Of a DNA stretch of 64,000 nucleotides, positions 1 through 9,063 are shown in pieces. The stretch is taken from positions 248,001 to 312,000 of the forward strand of contig CBDETI010000034.1 in assembly GCA_965242775.1 (NCBI GenBank), given 5' to 3'. Below the pieces are notes generated by a model. It made no database searches. It saw only the letters and a list, made by a program, of their open reading frames with translations, and was not told the DNA's origin. The stretch's first letter is position 1; the number at the start of each line of letters is the position of its first letter. Source of the DNA: JAWPMT01 sp965242775 (lineage in GTDB: Bacteria; Bacteroidota; Bacteroidia; Cytophagales; Cyclobacteriaceae). A program made the position numbers and the translations under genes.

Positions 1-2
1 AT

Positions 3-215
3 ACTGAAAATGGTTTTGGGATCGAGAAGTTCAACACAGAATACGGAGTTGCTGTTGGACATAGCGGCCTCATCGACGGATTTATCACTATATCCCTTTA
101 TTTCCCTGAACAAGATATGACCTTCATACATTTGATCAACAGTATTGGAAACCAATACAGTGCTGGCGCGAGGTATTCCATCTATCAAGAAGTACTTCAA
201 AAAATGTTCGAGTAA
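3..215 (+). CDS. Serine hydrolase (beta-lactamase-like), C-terminal end only
   Basis: The first 70 codons of the window are the end of a gene that starts to the left. The translation has YGVAVGHSGLIDGF followed by a beta strand (FITISLYFPEQDMT) and a closing helix. HSG in this setting matches the third active-site motif (KTG/HxG) of class C beta-lactamase / DD-peptidase-like serine hydrolases, where it lies close to the C-terminus. The SxxK and YxN motifs lie outside the window, so the substrate cannot be judged. A hairpin terminator follows about 75 bases downstream. The family call is fairly safe, and anything finer would be a guess. Confidence 0.6.
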   Translation, partial: TENGFGIEKFNTEYGVAVGHSGLIDGFITISLYFPEQDMTFIHLINSIGNQYSAGARYSIYQEVLQKMFE

Positions 216-290
216 ACTACATGATAAAGGAGGAAAACTAAACCCGGCACCTGTAACCAATGAGTGAGGCTTTTCTATTTGGATATTATT

Positions 291-319
291 GTGGGGATTT
301 TCGATCCCCACAAGTTTTT
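291..319 (+). terminator. Rho-independent terminator
   Basis: A perfect 8-bp stem (GTGGGGAT / ATCCCCAC) with a 5-base loop (TTTCG) is followed by AAGTTTTT. It sits between the end of the serine hydrolase and the next gene and reads as the terminator of the former. Confidence 0.75.
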
Positions 320-385
320 AATTTGGATTTAGCCCATGGTTTGGTGGGTTGAAAAGTTTAGTCTTTCTAACCCTGACTCATCACT

Positions 386-1459
386 TTGAACGAGCAAAAA
401 ACCAGAAGTCATCGGCGAATCACCCACCTAACAAAAAGTAAAACGCATGACTCGGATCCCCAATACTGGATAGGCTCATCTGCTAAACCTTTAAGACACT
501 ACCGCCGGAAGTGTAGCGGGCTGATCAGGGTCGAGGGCAGTGAAGGCCTGGTGCCGACCGGGAGAAAAGTCGGGAACTGGAAATATGAAGGAGATTCAGT
601 ACTTTGGCGGAAACGAAAAAAGTACAACCGCACCCTTTACCTGGAGGTGATACATAAGCTAAAGCATAGGACTACATTCAAATTCTCAAGTTTCTGGGTA
701 AAGACCTGGCTTGTTTTAGTAGTCGTCACCATCCTCGCAAACCACCTCACTCAACCTGAGTACTTTCCACTCAACGAATCCTATCGATTCCCCCTACTGC
801 CGAGTACTGTTTCGATCTTGCTGGTAAGTTTGTTCCTGGTCATTGGCGAGTTGAACTTCCAGTACTTCAAAAGTAAATACTTCTCCGAGGCAATTAACAC
901 AGGTATACTCTCGCGATTTTTTTTGAGCACTTTGGGCTATGACTCCATTGTGTACATTATACTATTTTACTCGATTAATGGAATTGAGGCCTACAATTTT
1001 TATGAACTACTAGTGGGTCTTTCCATCACGCTTTTGATCTGTTTTATTGGCACCGTACTCATCTACGCTAAAGCCATTTATAAGCTGCATCGATTTACCT
1101 CGATAGAAGGAAAACTTAAGGTATTATTCGGTGGTAAAATTACTTTGGTCAGCTACGAGGATATTGCATTTGCCTACAGTCAAAATAAAATTGCCTATAT
1201 CGTAAAATCCGATGGAACTTCGGTCGCGACGGATTTCACATTAAATGAGATAGAAGAAAAAATAAACGCACATAGCTTTTACCGGGCCAATAGGCAAACC
1301 ATACTGCATGCATCTTCTGTCGAGCAGGTGCAGCCAATAGAAAATGGCAAGCTATCTGTACTGCTGAAACCCGCCCTTTTCGACAAGAAAGCTACGCAAC
1401 TAACTATAAGCCGCTATAAAAAACAGGAGTTTTTGAATTGGTTTGAAAACAGATCCTAA
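386..1459 (+). CDS. Membrane-anchored LytTR-domain transcription regulator
   Basis: The protein has about four membrane segments between residues 105 and 235 (for example WLVLVVVTILANHL and SVSILLVSLFLVIGEL), then a LytTR DNA-binding domain in roughly the last 105 residues (YEDIAFAYSQNKIAYIV, then FYRANRQTILHASSVEQV). In Bacteroidota this '4TM + LytTR' layout is common and probably couples a membrane signal to promoter binding without a phosphoacceptor domain; none is visible here. The start is doubtful. The open frame begins with TTG, no in-frame ATG occurs before the membrane region, and the first 85 residues are basic and low in recognisable structure. A GTG near 645 is a possible later start. 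It is followed on the same strand, after about 115 bases, by a CPBP protease. Confidence 0.75.
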   Translation: MNEQKTRSHRRITHLTKSKTHDSDPQYWIGSSAKPLRHYRRKCSGLIRVEGSEGLVPTGRKVGNWKYEGDSVLWRKRKKYNRTLYLEVIHKLKHRTTFKFSSFWVKTWLVLVVVTILANHLTQPEYFPLNESYRFPLLPSTVSILLVSLFLVIGELNFQYFKSKYFSEAINTGILSRFFLSTLGYDSIVYIILFYSINGIEAYNFYELLVGLSITLLICFIGTVLIYAKAIYKLHRFTSIEGKLKVLFGGKITLVSYEDIAFAYSQNKIAYIVKSDGTSVATDFTLNEIEEKINAHSFYRANRQTILHASSVEQVQPIENGKLSVLLKPALFDKKATQLTISRYKKQEFLNWFENRS

Positions 1460-1575
1460 AAACAGATCGACCATTCGGTATTTTCTTCACTACCATTCAG
1501 TAAAAAACGTCGATGCTGGTTCCCTGCATAGGTTTTATCCATCGTTTCATTGCGAAGAATTAAACACTTGTAACG

Positions 1576-2220
1576 ATGAAAAAACACGCATTAAAATCAA
1601 TAGCAACCCCCGTTTTCGCACTTGCTCTATGCTGCATCCTCTATTTATCAGGTTACTTTCAGGTCGTATTTGCTGTTTCCATAATGCTCCTGGCCAGTTG
1701 GATTGAATATGGCAAAGACACCTTCAGCTCACTAGGATTTCAACGTAGCAATTTGAATGCATTGCGACTTCTGGTGATAGCGCCCATAGTTGCAGGGATG
1801 CTGTTTATACTTTGGTGGTTTGTGCTAATTCCTGGTGTCACTTACGTTACCGGACAACCAATGGACTTTTCGCTATTTGAACCGTACAAAGGCGACCTGG
1901 TAGCTGTCTTGACCTTATTACCCCTCGTTTGGCTATCAGCTGCATTTGGAGAAGAGATCCTTTTTAGAGGCTATTTAATGAGACAGTTTACCAAGTTTTT
2001 TGGAAGCAGCAGCATAAGCCTTGTGCTAAATATCCTGACCTTCGGAGTGATTTTCGGATGGATACATATGTATCAAGGTGTAAGTGGTCAGATCGTGACC
2101 GGTATCCTTGGTGTCCTGCTTGCTATCACTTTCCATATCAGAAAGGATGACCTGTGGTTCAATATTGCGGTACATGGTTTTTTTGACACGATTGCGTTGG
2201 CACTTATGTATCGCGGTTGA
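1576..2220 (+). CDS. CPBP family intramembrane metalloprotease
   Basis: This 214-residue protein has several membrane helices and the three conserved motifs of the CPBP (Abi) family: FGEEILFRG with E126, E127 and R131, a second motif with H164 in FGWIHMYQG, and the last motif with H200 and D204 in HGFFD. These correspond to the glutamates and histidines proposed to bind the catalytic metal in Rce1-like CAAX proteases. In bacteria such proteins are linked to peptide maturation, self-immunity or signalling; the substrate is unknown here. The ATG at 1576 gives a normal-length protein starting just before the first helix. A second, diverged member of the family lies at about 30.3 kb. Confidence 0.85.
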   Translation: MKKHALKSIATPVFALALCCILYLSGYFQVVFAVSIMLLASWIEYGKDTFSSLGFQRSNLNALRLLVIAPIVAGMLFILWWFVLIPGVTYVTGQPMDFSLFEPYKGDLVAVLTLLPLVWLSAAFGEEILFRGYLMRQFTKFFGSSSISLVLNILTFGVIFGWIHMYQGVSGQIVTGILGVLLAITFHIRKDDLWFNIAVHGFFDTIALALMYRG

Positions 2221-2387
2221 GAACAAAAACAAGCTGCCAGGCTCCCAAGCTTACTTATGCCCAATGAATTAGTAGTAATTATCCAATACTTTGTAAACAC
2301 CGGTAGATAGGTTACATTTATTGCATAATAAAGCTCGGAGGCCACATCGCTCCAGCTGAGCGTTGGACTTAAATATTCAGTACAGCC

Positions 2388-3011
2388 ATGAAAAACCTGG
2401 TACTCACTCTTGGGCTTATTGTTTCCTTAATATCAGTAGTTTTTAATGTATGGGTGTTTGGATTTAATACTAAGCTCCTTGCCGATAAGGAAGAAGAACT
2501 GGCATTTATTAGCTATAGCAATTTGTACTTAAGTGCGGAGTTTAACCATGCGGAGAACATCTACTTTAAGAGCCGACAACTAGAGTATTTGCTACATCCT
2601 TCTTTTGCCGGAAACCTGGAAAAGGCTAACGATAGCTTGATTAAAATGCTAGAGGAAGATTTAGGAACGACTAGAATTAAGGCGATGAATTACGCGCTGA
2701 ATTCATCTATTGACATGGTTTCCTCTAAGTATAATAACGCGGAATTAGCGGAATTACAGGGTTACTTAAATCTATTTAACAGCCAAAAAAAATTGGAGTC
2801 AAATACATTGGAGGAGCTAAAAGGAAAATATACTGAATACTACCAGCGGCACGAAAGTTACATTCTAAAAAACATGAACAAAAAAATCGAGCTAAGAACT
2901 GAGATCAGCAATTTAGAGCGCAAAAATAGCTGGATGAAAGCCGTAGCTATTTCATTGCAGACAATCGGTCTAATCTTAGTGTTTATGAAAGACTATCAAA
3001 AGAACGAGTAG
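2388..3011 (+). CDS. Uncharacterised two-helix membrane protein with coiled-coil middle
   Basis: I do not recognise this 207-residue family. An N-terminal hydrophobic segment (LVLTLGLIVSLISVVFNVWV) and a C-terminal one (AVAISLQTIGLILVFM) enclose about 150 residues rich in Glu, Lys, Leu and Asn that look helical, probably coiled coil (for example KKIELRTEISNLERKN). The likely topology is a membrane hairpin with the helical domain on one side and short termini on the other. The next gene starts 55 bases downstream on the same strand, and the two could be co-transcribed. No function is proposed. Confidence 0.65.
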   Translation: MKNLVLTLGLIVSLISVVFNVWVFGFNTKLLADKEEELAFISYSNLYLSAEFNHAENIYFKSRQLEYLLHPSFAGNLEKANDSLIKMLEEDLGTTRIKAMNYALNSSIDMVSSKYNNAELAELQGYLNLFNSQKKLESNTLEELKGKYTEYYQRHESYILKNMNKKIELRTEISNLERKNSWMKAVAISLQTIGLILVFMKDYQKNE

Positions 3012-3066
3012 AAATTTCACAGTCGGCAGCAGATGCTATCCCTGGCTTTAGCAAATATTTCAAACA

Positions 3067-3891
3067 ATGAAGAAAATCTCGATTGACCTCCCCATCATCC
3101 TGGATCCGTGCAAACTAGCTTTGGTTCTTGCTCGGTTGGATAAGGATTTTGATGAAATTTTTGTTCCCGAAGCCTTTCAATTCATAGAAATTTGGGGTAG
3201 CAAGGCTATCCCTTTACCTCCAGTGACGCTTCATACTTTCAAAGAAGAACACCAAGCTGACAAGTTTTTGGGATTAGAAGCTGACTTAATTGTTAAAGAT
3301 AATTTCTACGCTGGCATTTCACTTCTCCACAAAGCTCACAAGAAAGGCATGGTAACACTGTTTGAATCTGACAAGTATGCCAAGACAGGACTCGAATTAT
3401 TAGGGTCCGACAAACATTATTTGGACCTGTACAGAGTTCCTTTTTCAGGTGAATATCTGAACGCTAACACGGACATGCCAGGAATAGTCTTAGAGTCATT
3501 GATAGGGCTCCAGTTCCAAAAAGACATTACTCCGCTATATGGTGATCTGGACTTCACGAAATTTGTAAAAAGCCTTCAGACATCCGAATACAATCCCAAG
3601 GTAGTGCGCGATATGGAAGATCCGCAAACTGAGAATCTCCTCAAGTTCCCTCAAGGTCTTCGGACAGCCGATTTTTTAAGGTACCTGGATCAGAAAGATT
3701 TCATTGAAGATATTTCAGGTAGAATTGAAATTGTAAGGTCCGACACCTCTAAATTCAAAGACGTGGCAATGAACGCTTTAGAATTCGGAAGCACGTTGAC
3801 TACTGATATTCTTGCTTTCGGAGGCTTACCCGTCTCCTCGGGCATCTTGTTCGGATACAAGGTGACGAAGCGCTTGCTAAACAAGAAATAA
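3067..3891 (+). CDS. Uncharacterised cytoplasmic protein
   Basis: This 274-residue protein has no signal peptide. The first 200 residues look like a soluble alpha/beta domain. The last 45 residues are more hydrophobic and glycine-rich (TTDILAFGGLPVSSGILFGYKVTK), suggesting a membrane-associating tail. I do not recognise the family. It is preceded on the same strand by the two-helix membrane protein and followed directly by a strong hairpin terminator, so these two genes probably form a short transcription unit. Confidence 0.65.
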   Translation: MKKISIDLPIILDPCKLALVLARLDKDFDEIFVPEAFQFIEIWGSKAIPLPPVTLHTFKEEHQADKFLGLEADLIVKDNFYAGISLLHKAHKKGMVTLFESDKYAKTGLELLGSDKHYLDLYRVPFSGEYLNANTDMPGIVLESLIGLQFQKDITPLYGDLDFTKFVKSLQTSEYNPKVVRDMEDPQTENLLKFPQGLRTADFLRYLDQKDFIEDISGRIEIVRSDTSKFKDVAMNALEFGSTLTTDILAFGGLPVSSGILFGYKVTKRLLNKK

Positions 3892-3905
3892 GAGGCTACT
3901 AACAA

Positions 3906-3953
3906 GCGATAAGCTCAACGAGTAGACTCAGCTGTAAGGCTTATCGCCTTATT
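3906..3953 (+). terminator. Rho-independent terminator
   Basis: A perfect 9-bp stem (GCGATAAGC at 3906-3914, GCTTATCGC at 3939-3947) encloses a 24-base loop and is followed by CTTATTT. It lies 15 bases after the stop of the preceding gene. Confidence 0.65.
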
Positions 3954-4052
3954 TCAAAGGCCATTTTTCCATACTTTTATATCAAATTGAAATGTCCAAT
4001 TACGGATGATAGCTAGGTGGTAAGCAACCAACAGAAAACGAAAGGAATTGAA

Positions 4053-4904
4053 ATGATCCAAAGGGCAGCATACGTGGTATTTATTGCAGGAATTTTAAAT
4101 TCTTGCAGCAATTCAGAACAAGTAAGCAGAAAGGAAGCTCCATTAATCATTGAAAATCCTACTAATAAAGTACTACTAAGCTCTGAAATCGTATGGGAAA
4201 AATTAAACCCGGCGAGAGGAGATCAAAGTCCTCAAGCAGGCACAATTTGGGGGGACAGAAAAGGTACAGTTGCCACAGGCTTTTTGGCAAAATTTGTTGA
4301 CGGGTTTTCTTCGCCGCCACACATTCATAATGTTACTTATAGGGCTGTTGTGATAAAGGGGTTGGTTCACAATGATGACCCAACTGCAGAAAATATGTGG
4401 ATGAAACCAGGCAGTTTCTGGACGCAACCAATAGGTGAGCCTCATATCACATCAGCAAAGGGCAAAGAAAACATAGCGCTGGTTGAAATAGATAATGGAC
4501 CTTATCTGGTTCAACCCACCAATGAAGCATTTGACAATGGAGAACGACCAGTAAACATCGACGTGTCAAATATTGTCTGGTTAAATAAAGACAGGACGAA
4601 TTGGATTGATTCAGAGGACACAGCCGAGATTTCCTTTCTATGGCAGGATGACACAAATACGGGACTTTTTATAAAACTCCCTAGCGACTATAAAGGACAA
4701 ATAGAAAGCAATGGAACGGTTCTGCATGCTGTCATAATCAAAGGAGAAGTGAGATATGAGCTACCGGGAAATAGGGAAATAAAAACTTTAGATGCAGGCA
4801 GTTACTTTGGCTCGAGAAGTAAAGCAATCCATACTATTGCCAATAGTGGAACGGATGAAGTAGTCATCTATCTCAGAACAAATGGCAAAATAATGATTAA
4901 GTGA
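4053..4904 (+). CDS. DUF4437-type bicupin lipoprotein
   Basis: The ATG at 4053 is preferred over an upstream GTG at 4017. It has AAAGGAA eight to twelve bases upstream and begins directly with a signal peptide ending in a lipobox-like LNSC. The mature part (about 265 residues) has two cupin-like halves. The first carries SPPHIHNVTYRAVVIKG and later EPHIT, with histidines typical of cupin metal sites; the second repeats the plan (TVLHAVIIKGEVRY, then AIHTI). This matches DUF4437 proteins, which resemble anti-sigma ChrR cupins and acetylacetone-cleaving enzymes. A metal-binding periplasmic or outer-membrane lipoprotein is likely; the substrate is unknown. The Asn at -2 of the lipobox is less usual. 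Confidence 0.75.
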   Translation: MIQRAAYVVFIAGILNSCSNSEQVSRKEAPLIIENPTNKVLLSSEIVWEKLNPARGDQSPQAGTIWGDRKGTVATGFLAKFVDGFSSPPHIHNVTYRAVVIKGLVHNDDPTAENMWMKPGSFWTQPIGEPHITSAKGKENIALVEIDNGPYLVQPTNEAFDNGERPVNIDVSNIVWLNKDRTNWIDSEDTAEISFLWQDDTNTGLFIKLPSDYKGQIESNGTVLHAVIIKGEVRYELPGNREIKTLDAGSYFGSRSKAIHTIANSGTDEVVIYLRTNGKIMIK

Positions 4905-4959
4905 AACCATTATTTATCGACTTAGTGGGGTCACTACATAACAAAGAATGGAATAAATT

Positions 4960-5616
4960 ATGACAAAAACTGGAAGGGTAAAATTTAGGATGAGTTCAAA
5001 AATTATTGATCACTTTATAGAAGCCATATTAATTTTTACAAGTGTGTTTCTTGCCTTTTGGCTTACAGAGTATAGAGAATCGCAAAAAGAGGAAGAAATG
5101 CTTGATATATCATTACAGCACATCGCCTCTGAAATAGCATATAACCACAGGAGAATTGAATCTACATTCGATTACCATAGCAGTTTGATCAAAGCAATAG
5201 ACGGTTTAAAAAATGAAACCGGCACCGACTGGGAGAATCTTTATGGTGATGATTTGGAAATATGGAAAGGGATGCAAACACCATTACTCAGATCAACAGC
5301 CTATCAGGCATTTCTGAACACCGGTGTTAGTGATAAGGCTGATTTTGAATTGGCCAAATTATTGGCAGACATTTATAATTTTCAATCCATTATAGAGCGA
5401 CTCGACAATTCATTTTTCGAAATAGCCACAACCGATAGAGCATTTACCGCTTTACCCAAGGTCAGGCACCTGGCTGGTCTATATTACGACCTTCTACCAA
5501 GTTTGGTCTTATTCTACCAACAAGGGGGTAAAACAGTGCTTAAGGAATATGGATATAGTTTAGCTATCGAGAATGATGAGCTGAAAGACATTGTTGATGA
5601 TCAAATGTCTAACTGA
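4960..5616 (+). CDS. Single-pass membrane protein, DUF6090-like
   Basis: This 218-residue protein has a short basic N-terminus, one membrane helix (EAILIFTSVFLAFWLTEY) and then a helical, Glu/Lys/Asp-rich domain. The helix followed by a 'W-x-E/K...E-x-x-L' segment and a run of helices resembles DUF6090-type proteins of Bacteroidota. The gene at 9734-10303 on the other strand shares the plan (VIFGVSIAFWMNKWSEN, then ERLVLETVSSEI), and the two look distantly related. An alternative start is the ATG at 4990. Function is unknown. The gene converges on the dioxygenase gene at 5678-6616. Confidence 0.6.
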   Translation: MTKTGRVKFRMSSKIIDHFIEAILIFTSVFLAFWLTEYRESQKEEEMLDISLQHIASEIAYNHRRIESTFDYHSSLIKAIDGLKNETGTDWENLYGDDLEIWKGMQTPLLRSTAYQAFLNTGVSDKADFELAKLLADIYNFQSIIERLDNSFFEIATTDRAFTALPKVRHLAGLYYDLLPSLVLFYQQGGKTVLKEYGYSLAIENDELKDIVDDQMSN

Positions 5617-5677
5617 AATAGAAGACAGAAGCCAACAACGACAAGGTATCGGTAGGTGCGTCGACATGAGATATGAT

Positions 5678-6616
5678 CTATCCCACCACATCGAGAACTT
5701 TCAAATCTTCATCACTCAAATAGCGAAAAGTATTGCTCCGGATCTGATCTCTTTGAACTTGCTGACAAGGATGGGCCCGATGGACAAAATAACTTTGAAC
5801 CACAGTCCTTGGATTACCAGTGACGTTTTTCGTTCCACCATGCCATACATGTGAATTCAGGAAAAGCACATCCCCCGCCCTGGCCGTGATAAGGATTTCC
5901 ATAGGATGAGCTGATTTAAGATCTGACATATCCTCAGCAGGCATCTTTCCCCATTTATGGGAGCCAGGAATAAGCCTTGTCGGACCATTGGACTCGTCCA
6001 TATCATCCAGTAGCCAAAGTGCGTTGCAGGCGTAGGATTCATCACCTCCAACCTTCCATGGCCAATCTACATGCATATCCTGCGGGGAATTATTGCGTTT
6101 TGGTGACCGAACATTAAGCGATGAAAGTTTAAATTCCTCACCTACTATATACTTTATGGCATCCAGTATCAATGGATGTCGGTAAAAAATTGAAAAAATT
6201 TGACCCTTGTTTACAAGGTCACAAATTCTTTGATCCTTGGAGTCAAATTGCTCCCTGATCGCGATAAGCATTTGCCTCATTTCCAATTTCCACGAATTTC
6301 TTCCATTGTAGTAAGCACACTTTGATTGAATCGAAAGTCGCTTCAAGGGCTTATTCAAGAGCCTGAATGACAAGAAAAATTTTAGAAGCCGGTAAACGAG
6401 ATCAAACCCCCACAATCGAAATTTTGAATTTCTCTTGTTTAGGTCTTCCCGTATCTTGGAAAAACCATACTCGCCTAACCTGGGACCTTCATAACGTTCA
6501 ATTTTGGCCAATTCCTGCTTTAACTTGTCGATTTTTTCAGAATCGAGAAGACCTTTAAGTATCAGGTACCCGTTAGTATCGAGAAATTTCAGCTGTTCCG
6601 ACGACAGTTTATCCAT
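5678..6616 (-). CDS. Phytanoyl-CoA dioxygenase (PhyH) family protein
   Basis: This 312-residue protein shows the Fe(II)/2-oxoglutarate dioxygenase facial triad of the PhyH family: H182 and D184 in DMHVDWPW, H259 in HVWHGG, and R270 in GNPRTVVQSYF for 2-oxoglutarate binding. RLIPGSHKWG is another family hallmark. The N-terminus (FLDTNGYLILKGLLDSEKI) matches the usual PhyH opening. No signal peptide is present, so it is probably cytoplasmic. Members hydroxylate varied small molecules, from acyl-CoA to ectoine and mitomycin intermediates; nothing around the gene points to a substrate. All catalytic residues are present, so it should be active. Confidence 0.85.
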   Translation of the reverse strand: MDKLSSEQLKFLDTNGYLILKGLLDSEKIDKLKQELAKIERYEGPRLGEYGFSKIREDLNKRNSKFRLWGFDLVYRLLKFFLSFRLLNKPLKRLSIQSKCAYYNGRNSWKLEMRQMLIAIREQFDSKDQRICDLVNKGQIFSIFYRHPLILDAIKYIVGEEFKLSSLNVRSPKRNNSPQDMHVDWPWKVGGDESYACNALWLLDDMDESNGPTRLIPGSHKWGKMPAEDMSDLKSAHPMEILITARAGDVLFLNSHVWHGGTKNVTGNPRTVVQSYFVHRAHPCQQVQRDQIRSNTFRYLSDEDLKVLDVVG

Positions 6617-6802
6617 GTTGCTCTTTTGAAAGGGAGGAACAAAGGATAGGATTACTACACTTTTAACTTCCTGTTTAAAGTAAAACGTTATTATGATTTT
6701 GAATTTCTTACTACTGGAAATAAAACCACCAGACCTGATTAGCTTTCGTTTTTAGCAATTGTTGTATCGGTTATATATAGAAGTTGCTGTCAAAATTTCC
6801 CA

Positions 6803-8050
6803 TTAACGAAAAGGCATAATATTCGCGCCAATAGTGACTTTGTTGTTAAGCGCATCCAGGCCTTTTGTCAGTATTATTGGAATATTCGCAGAGATTCTTA
6901 CTGTCCGATTGAGTTCAAATCCCGGAGCTATTTCAACAAACCAGAAGGCATCTTTGTCCAAATCGTCGTTCAGATCTTCAATGAACTCCTTGCTTCGGAA
7001 GTGTGAAAGTTTGTTTCGAAGAATAAAACTGAATTGCGACCCCTCCTGAATGGATAAGTCCAAATCAAAGTGTTGCTCAAATGCAAATTCATTGGTGAAT
7101 TGCGGATCATTAGAAACCACACCAATTTCGGGCAATAAAAATCCCAGGCGATAATAAACGACACTGTTGTAATTAAATCGACTCCTGGGATTCGCGTATA
7201 TCAAAACGGGAGTCGAAACGGTGAGAACAGTGTTACCACCCCCTGAGAAAAATGATTGGACATTTAACCGAGCGGCATTAATGCTGTCAGTTTCCTGCCT
7301 AAGCGCATCCAATTCTTCAACGGCATTAGCAAAACCAGCACTGTCCAAAGCGTCCCCCGTGATTCTATCTATGTCAGAACCGGATATGGACTGTAATTCT
7401 GACTTGGCGACCATTAGACCCAGGCTTATTCTCATAAACCACAAATAGCCGCCAATTGCCTCAGTGTAAATAGATGCTGCGGACTGACTTGTCCCCACAT
7501 TGAAATAATTATTCCTCAACGTCTCCACACTCTGATCGAGCGTACCTTTATAATAGTAACTGGACAGCTTGGCATTTCTGGTCGGGAATAGAAAAGGGCT
7601 GATCTTTATCTCTCGCATGAGGTTGAACATTTTGTCATGCCAGAGTTTATCAAATTCTTCCCACCTCGAATCCTGAAGTGTCTGAAGAGAGTCTATGTTT
7701 GAATCCGCCGACTTCCTCTCGGCCCTCCTTTCACTTCTATGCAAAACATCGATCTGCCGCCTCTGCTTTCTCCAATTATGGAGCGTCCACCGAGTTTCGC
7801 ATGAGATTTTTGAATCATCACATTTGTCACTGCCTTTTTTGTCCTCGTAATAGTCTGTACCGATGATCGAAACAAAATCTACAAATTCCGGACGTCCACT
7901 GAGGCTATCTCCATCGAATAGGACTGTCGGCTGCTCTAAACTTTTAAAATTTATAAGCGGATTGAAAGTGGTCTGACCTAGTGCTGATGGGCAAACAATC
8001 AACAAAAGGAGAATAGTAAGTAGAATATAATATCTCATAGCTTTCGACAT
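6803..8050 (-). CDS. Exported protein, possibly outer-membrane, unknown family
   Basis: A cleavable signal peptide (ILLTILLLLIVCPSALGQ) is followed by about 390 residues. The first third is charged and probably helical. The last 150 residues alternate polar and hydrophobic positions and contain several F/Y-rich strands (VVYYRLGFLLPEIGV, FSFILRNKLSHF), ending in VTIGANIMPFR, which would fit a small beta-barrel or a barrel-associated protein. I do not recognise the family. A closer start 9 bases in (MRYYILL) is equally possible. The gene is alone on its strand, with about 185 bases to the dioxygenase downstream. Confidence 0.65.
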   Translation of the reverse strand: MSKAMRYYILLTILLLLIVCPSALGQTTFNPLINFKSLEQPTVLFDGDSLSGRPEFVDFVSIIGTDYYEDKKGSDKCDDSKISCETRWTLHNWRKQRRQIDVLHRSERRAERKSADSNIDSLQTLQDSRWEEFDKLWHDKMFNLMREIKISPFLFPTRNAKLSSYYYKGTLDQSVETLRNNYFNVGTSQSAASIYTEAIGGYLWFMRISLGLMVAKSELQSISGSDIDRITGDALDSAGFANAVEELDALRQETDSINAARLNVQSFFSGGGNTVLTVSTPVLIYANPRSRFNYNSVVYYRLGFLLPEIGVVSNDPQFTNEFAFEQHFDLDLSIQEGSQFSFILRNKLSHFRSKEFIEDLNDDLDKDAFWFVEIAPGFELNRTVRISANIPIILTKGLDALNNKVTIGANIMPFR

Positions 8051-8242
8051 TTAGTCAAAATTATGTCCCGAATCCAGGGCATGTCAATACCGATTTTCAG
8101 GTATTTTTCAATCAAAAGGCGTTGTTAGTGATGCAAATTTCAAACCTTGACAGATAAAACCATGGTTACATCCCTCCAGTAGCGACTTCCAAATTGTACC
8201 ACAAAGCGAAGAGTTTCGGACCCCTCTCCGATAACGCAATTG

Positions 8243-8274
8243 AAAAAGCCGGACAACATTCCATTGCCGGCTTT
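8243..8274 (-). terminator. Terminator of the small gene at 8299-8640
   Basis: On the minus strand an 8-bp stem (AAAGCCGG / CCGGCTTT) with a 14-base loop is followed by a T run (CCGGCTTTTTC). It begins 25 bases after the stop of the upstream minus-strand gene. Confidence 0.6.
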
Positions 8275-8298
8275 CCTACTAGGTGGTTTCAAGTGATC

Positions 8299-8640
8299 TT
8301 AGCTGACTTTTTGCATCGAAACCGTCCTAAATTCTGTATTACCCGTATAAATTCCAGTGCCCACACCCCCGGAGTGCTGCGCGGCAATCACCTCATTCAC
8401 AAATTTTGTTACCGTTCCTTGTAAAATCTGTAGAATAAACTGACCGGTACTTAAATGCTCCACGTAATAGCAATCCATTGGTGTACCATTATTAATGTTG
8501 TATGAGGCTTTGTTGTTAGCGTCAAAAGTGAATACAAATGTTCCGTCTAATCCGGATAGTTCAACGTTCCATACTGTTCCGGCTAAAGAGCTTGGTTGGC
8601 TCGTAACCTCCGGTGATTTTGTTTGTTCAAGCATTGACAT
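8299..8640 (-). CDS. Small beta-rich protein, lipocalin-like
   Basis: This 113-residue protein has no signal peptide. After a disordered Ser/Pro/Thr-rich start (residues 1-18) it has AGTVWNVELSGLDGTFVFTF and further alternating strands (GQFILQILQG, TGIYTGNTEFRTVSM). 'GTVW.V' followed by a 'G.F.F' strand pattern resembles small calycin/lipocalin-like barrels and unannotated Bacteroidota proteins of this size. The family is not firmly recognised. A hairpin terminator follows its stop, and the gene is isolated, so it is probably a single-gene unit. Confidence 0.55.
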   Translation of the reverse strand: MSMLEQTKSPEVTSQPSSLAGTVWNVELSGLDGTFVFTFDANNKASYNINNGTPMDCYYVEHLSTGQFILQILQGTVTKFVNEVIAAQHSGGVGTGIYTGNTEFRTVSMQKVS

Positions 8641-9063
8641 AATAGCTACTATTTAAATTTCAAAATCCTACTCTATTCTTGAATTAGGCTTTTCGGAATG
8701 CGCCTTGTGAATCAAAAACATGAAAGCCGCCAGTCAATTGTGGCAATTCGTTTTTTGATTACCCTTCAACGTTACCAATGGGTATTTTCAGAATGAAAAT
8801 CAATGAGTGGCTACCCACGAAAATTGAGTGAGTAACCCCTTCTTTTGAGTAAGAGCAAACGATGGAAGCCCAGCAATCGAATGATTATAGCGTCATTTGT
8901 AATAGACCAGCCCCTAAGTCTCGTACCCTCACAATGACGCGAATTGTCCGTTAATACAGCCAAACACGCACTCATGGCCAAAAGTAAATTAATGTTAAAA
9001 TCCCCCGTTTCCCCGGCCTTTCGATACGTGCACAGACTAACTTGGCTCCAAAACATCAGAATC
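8641..9063. other. Gene-free stretch between divergent genes
   Basis: About 420 bases separate the small minus-strand gene from the DinB-like gene. No convincing protein, RNA gene or remnant is visible. The open frames here on either strand extend into or oppose the DinB-like gene and look like chance. The region must hold the two divergent promoters. Confidence 0.5.
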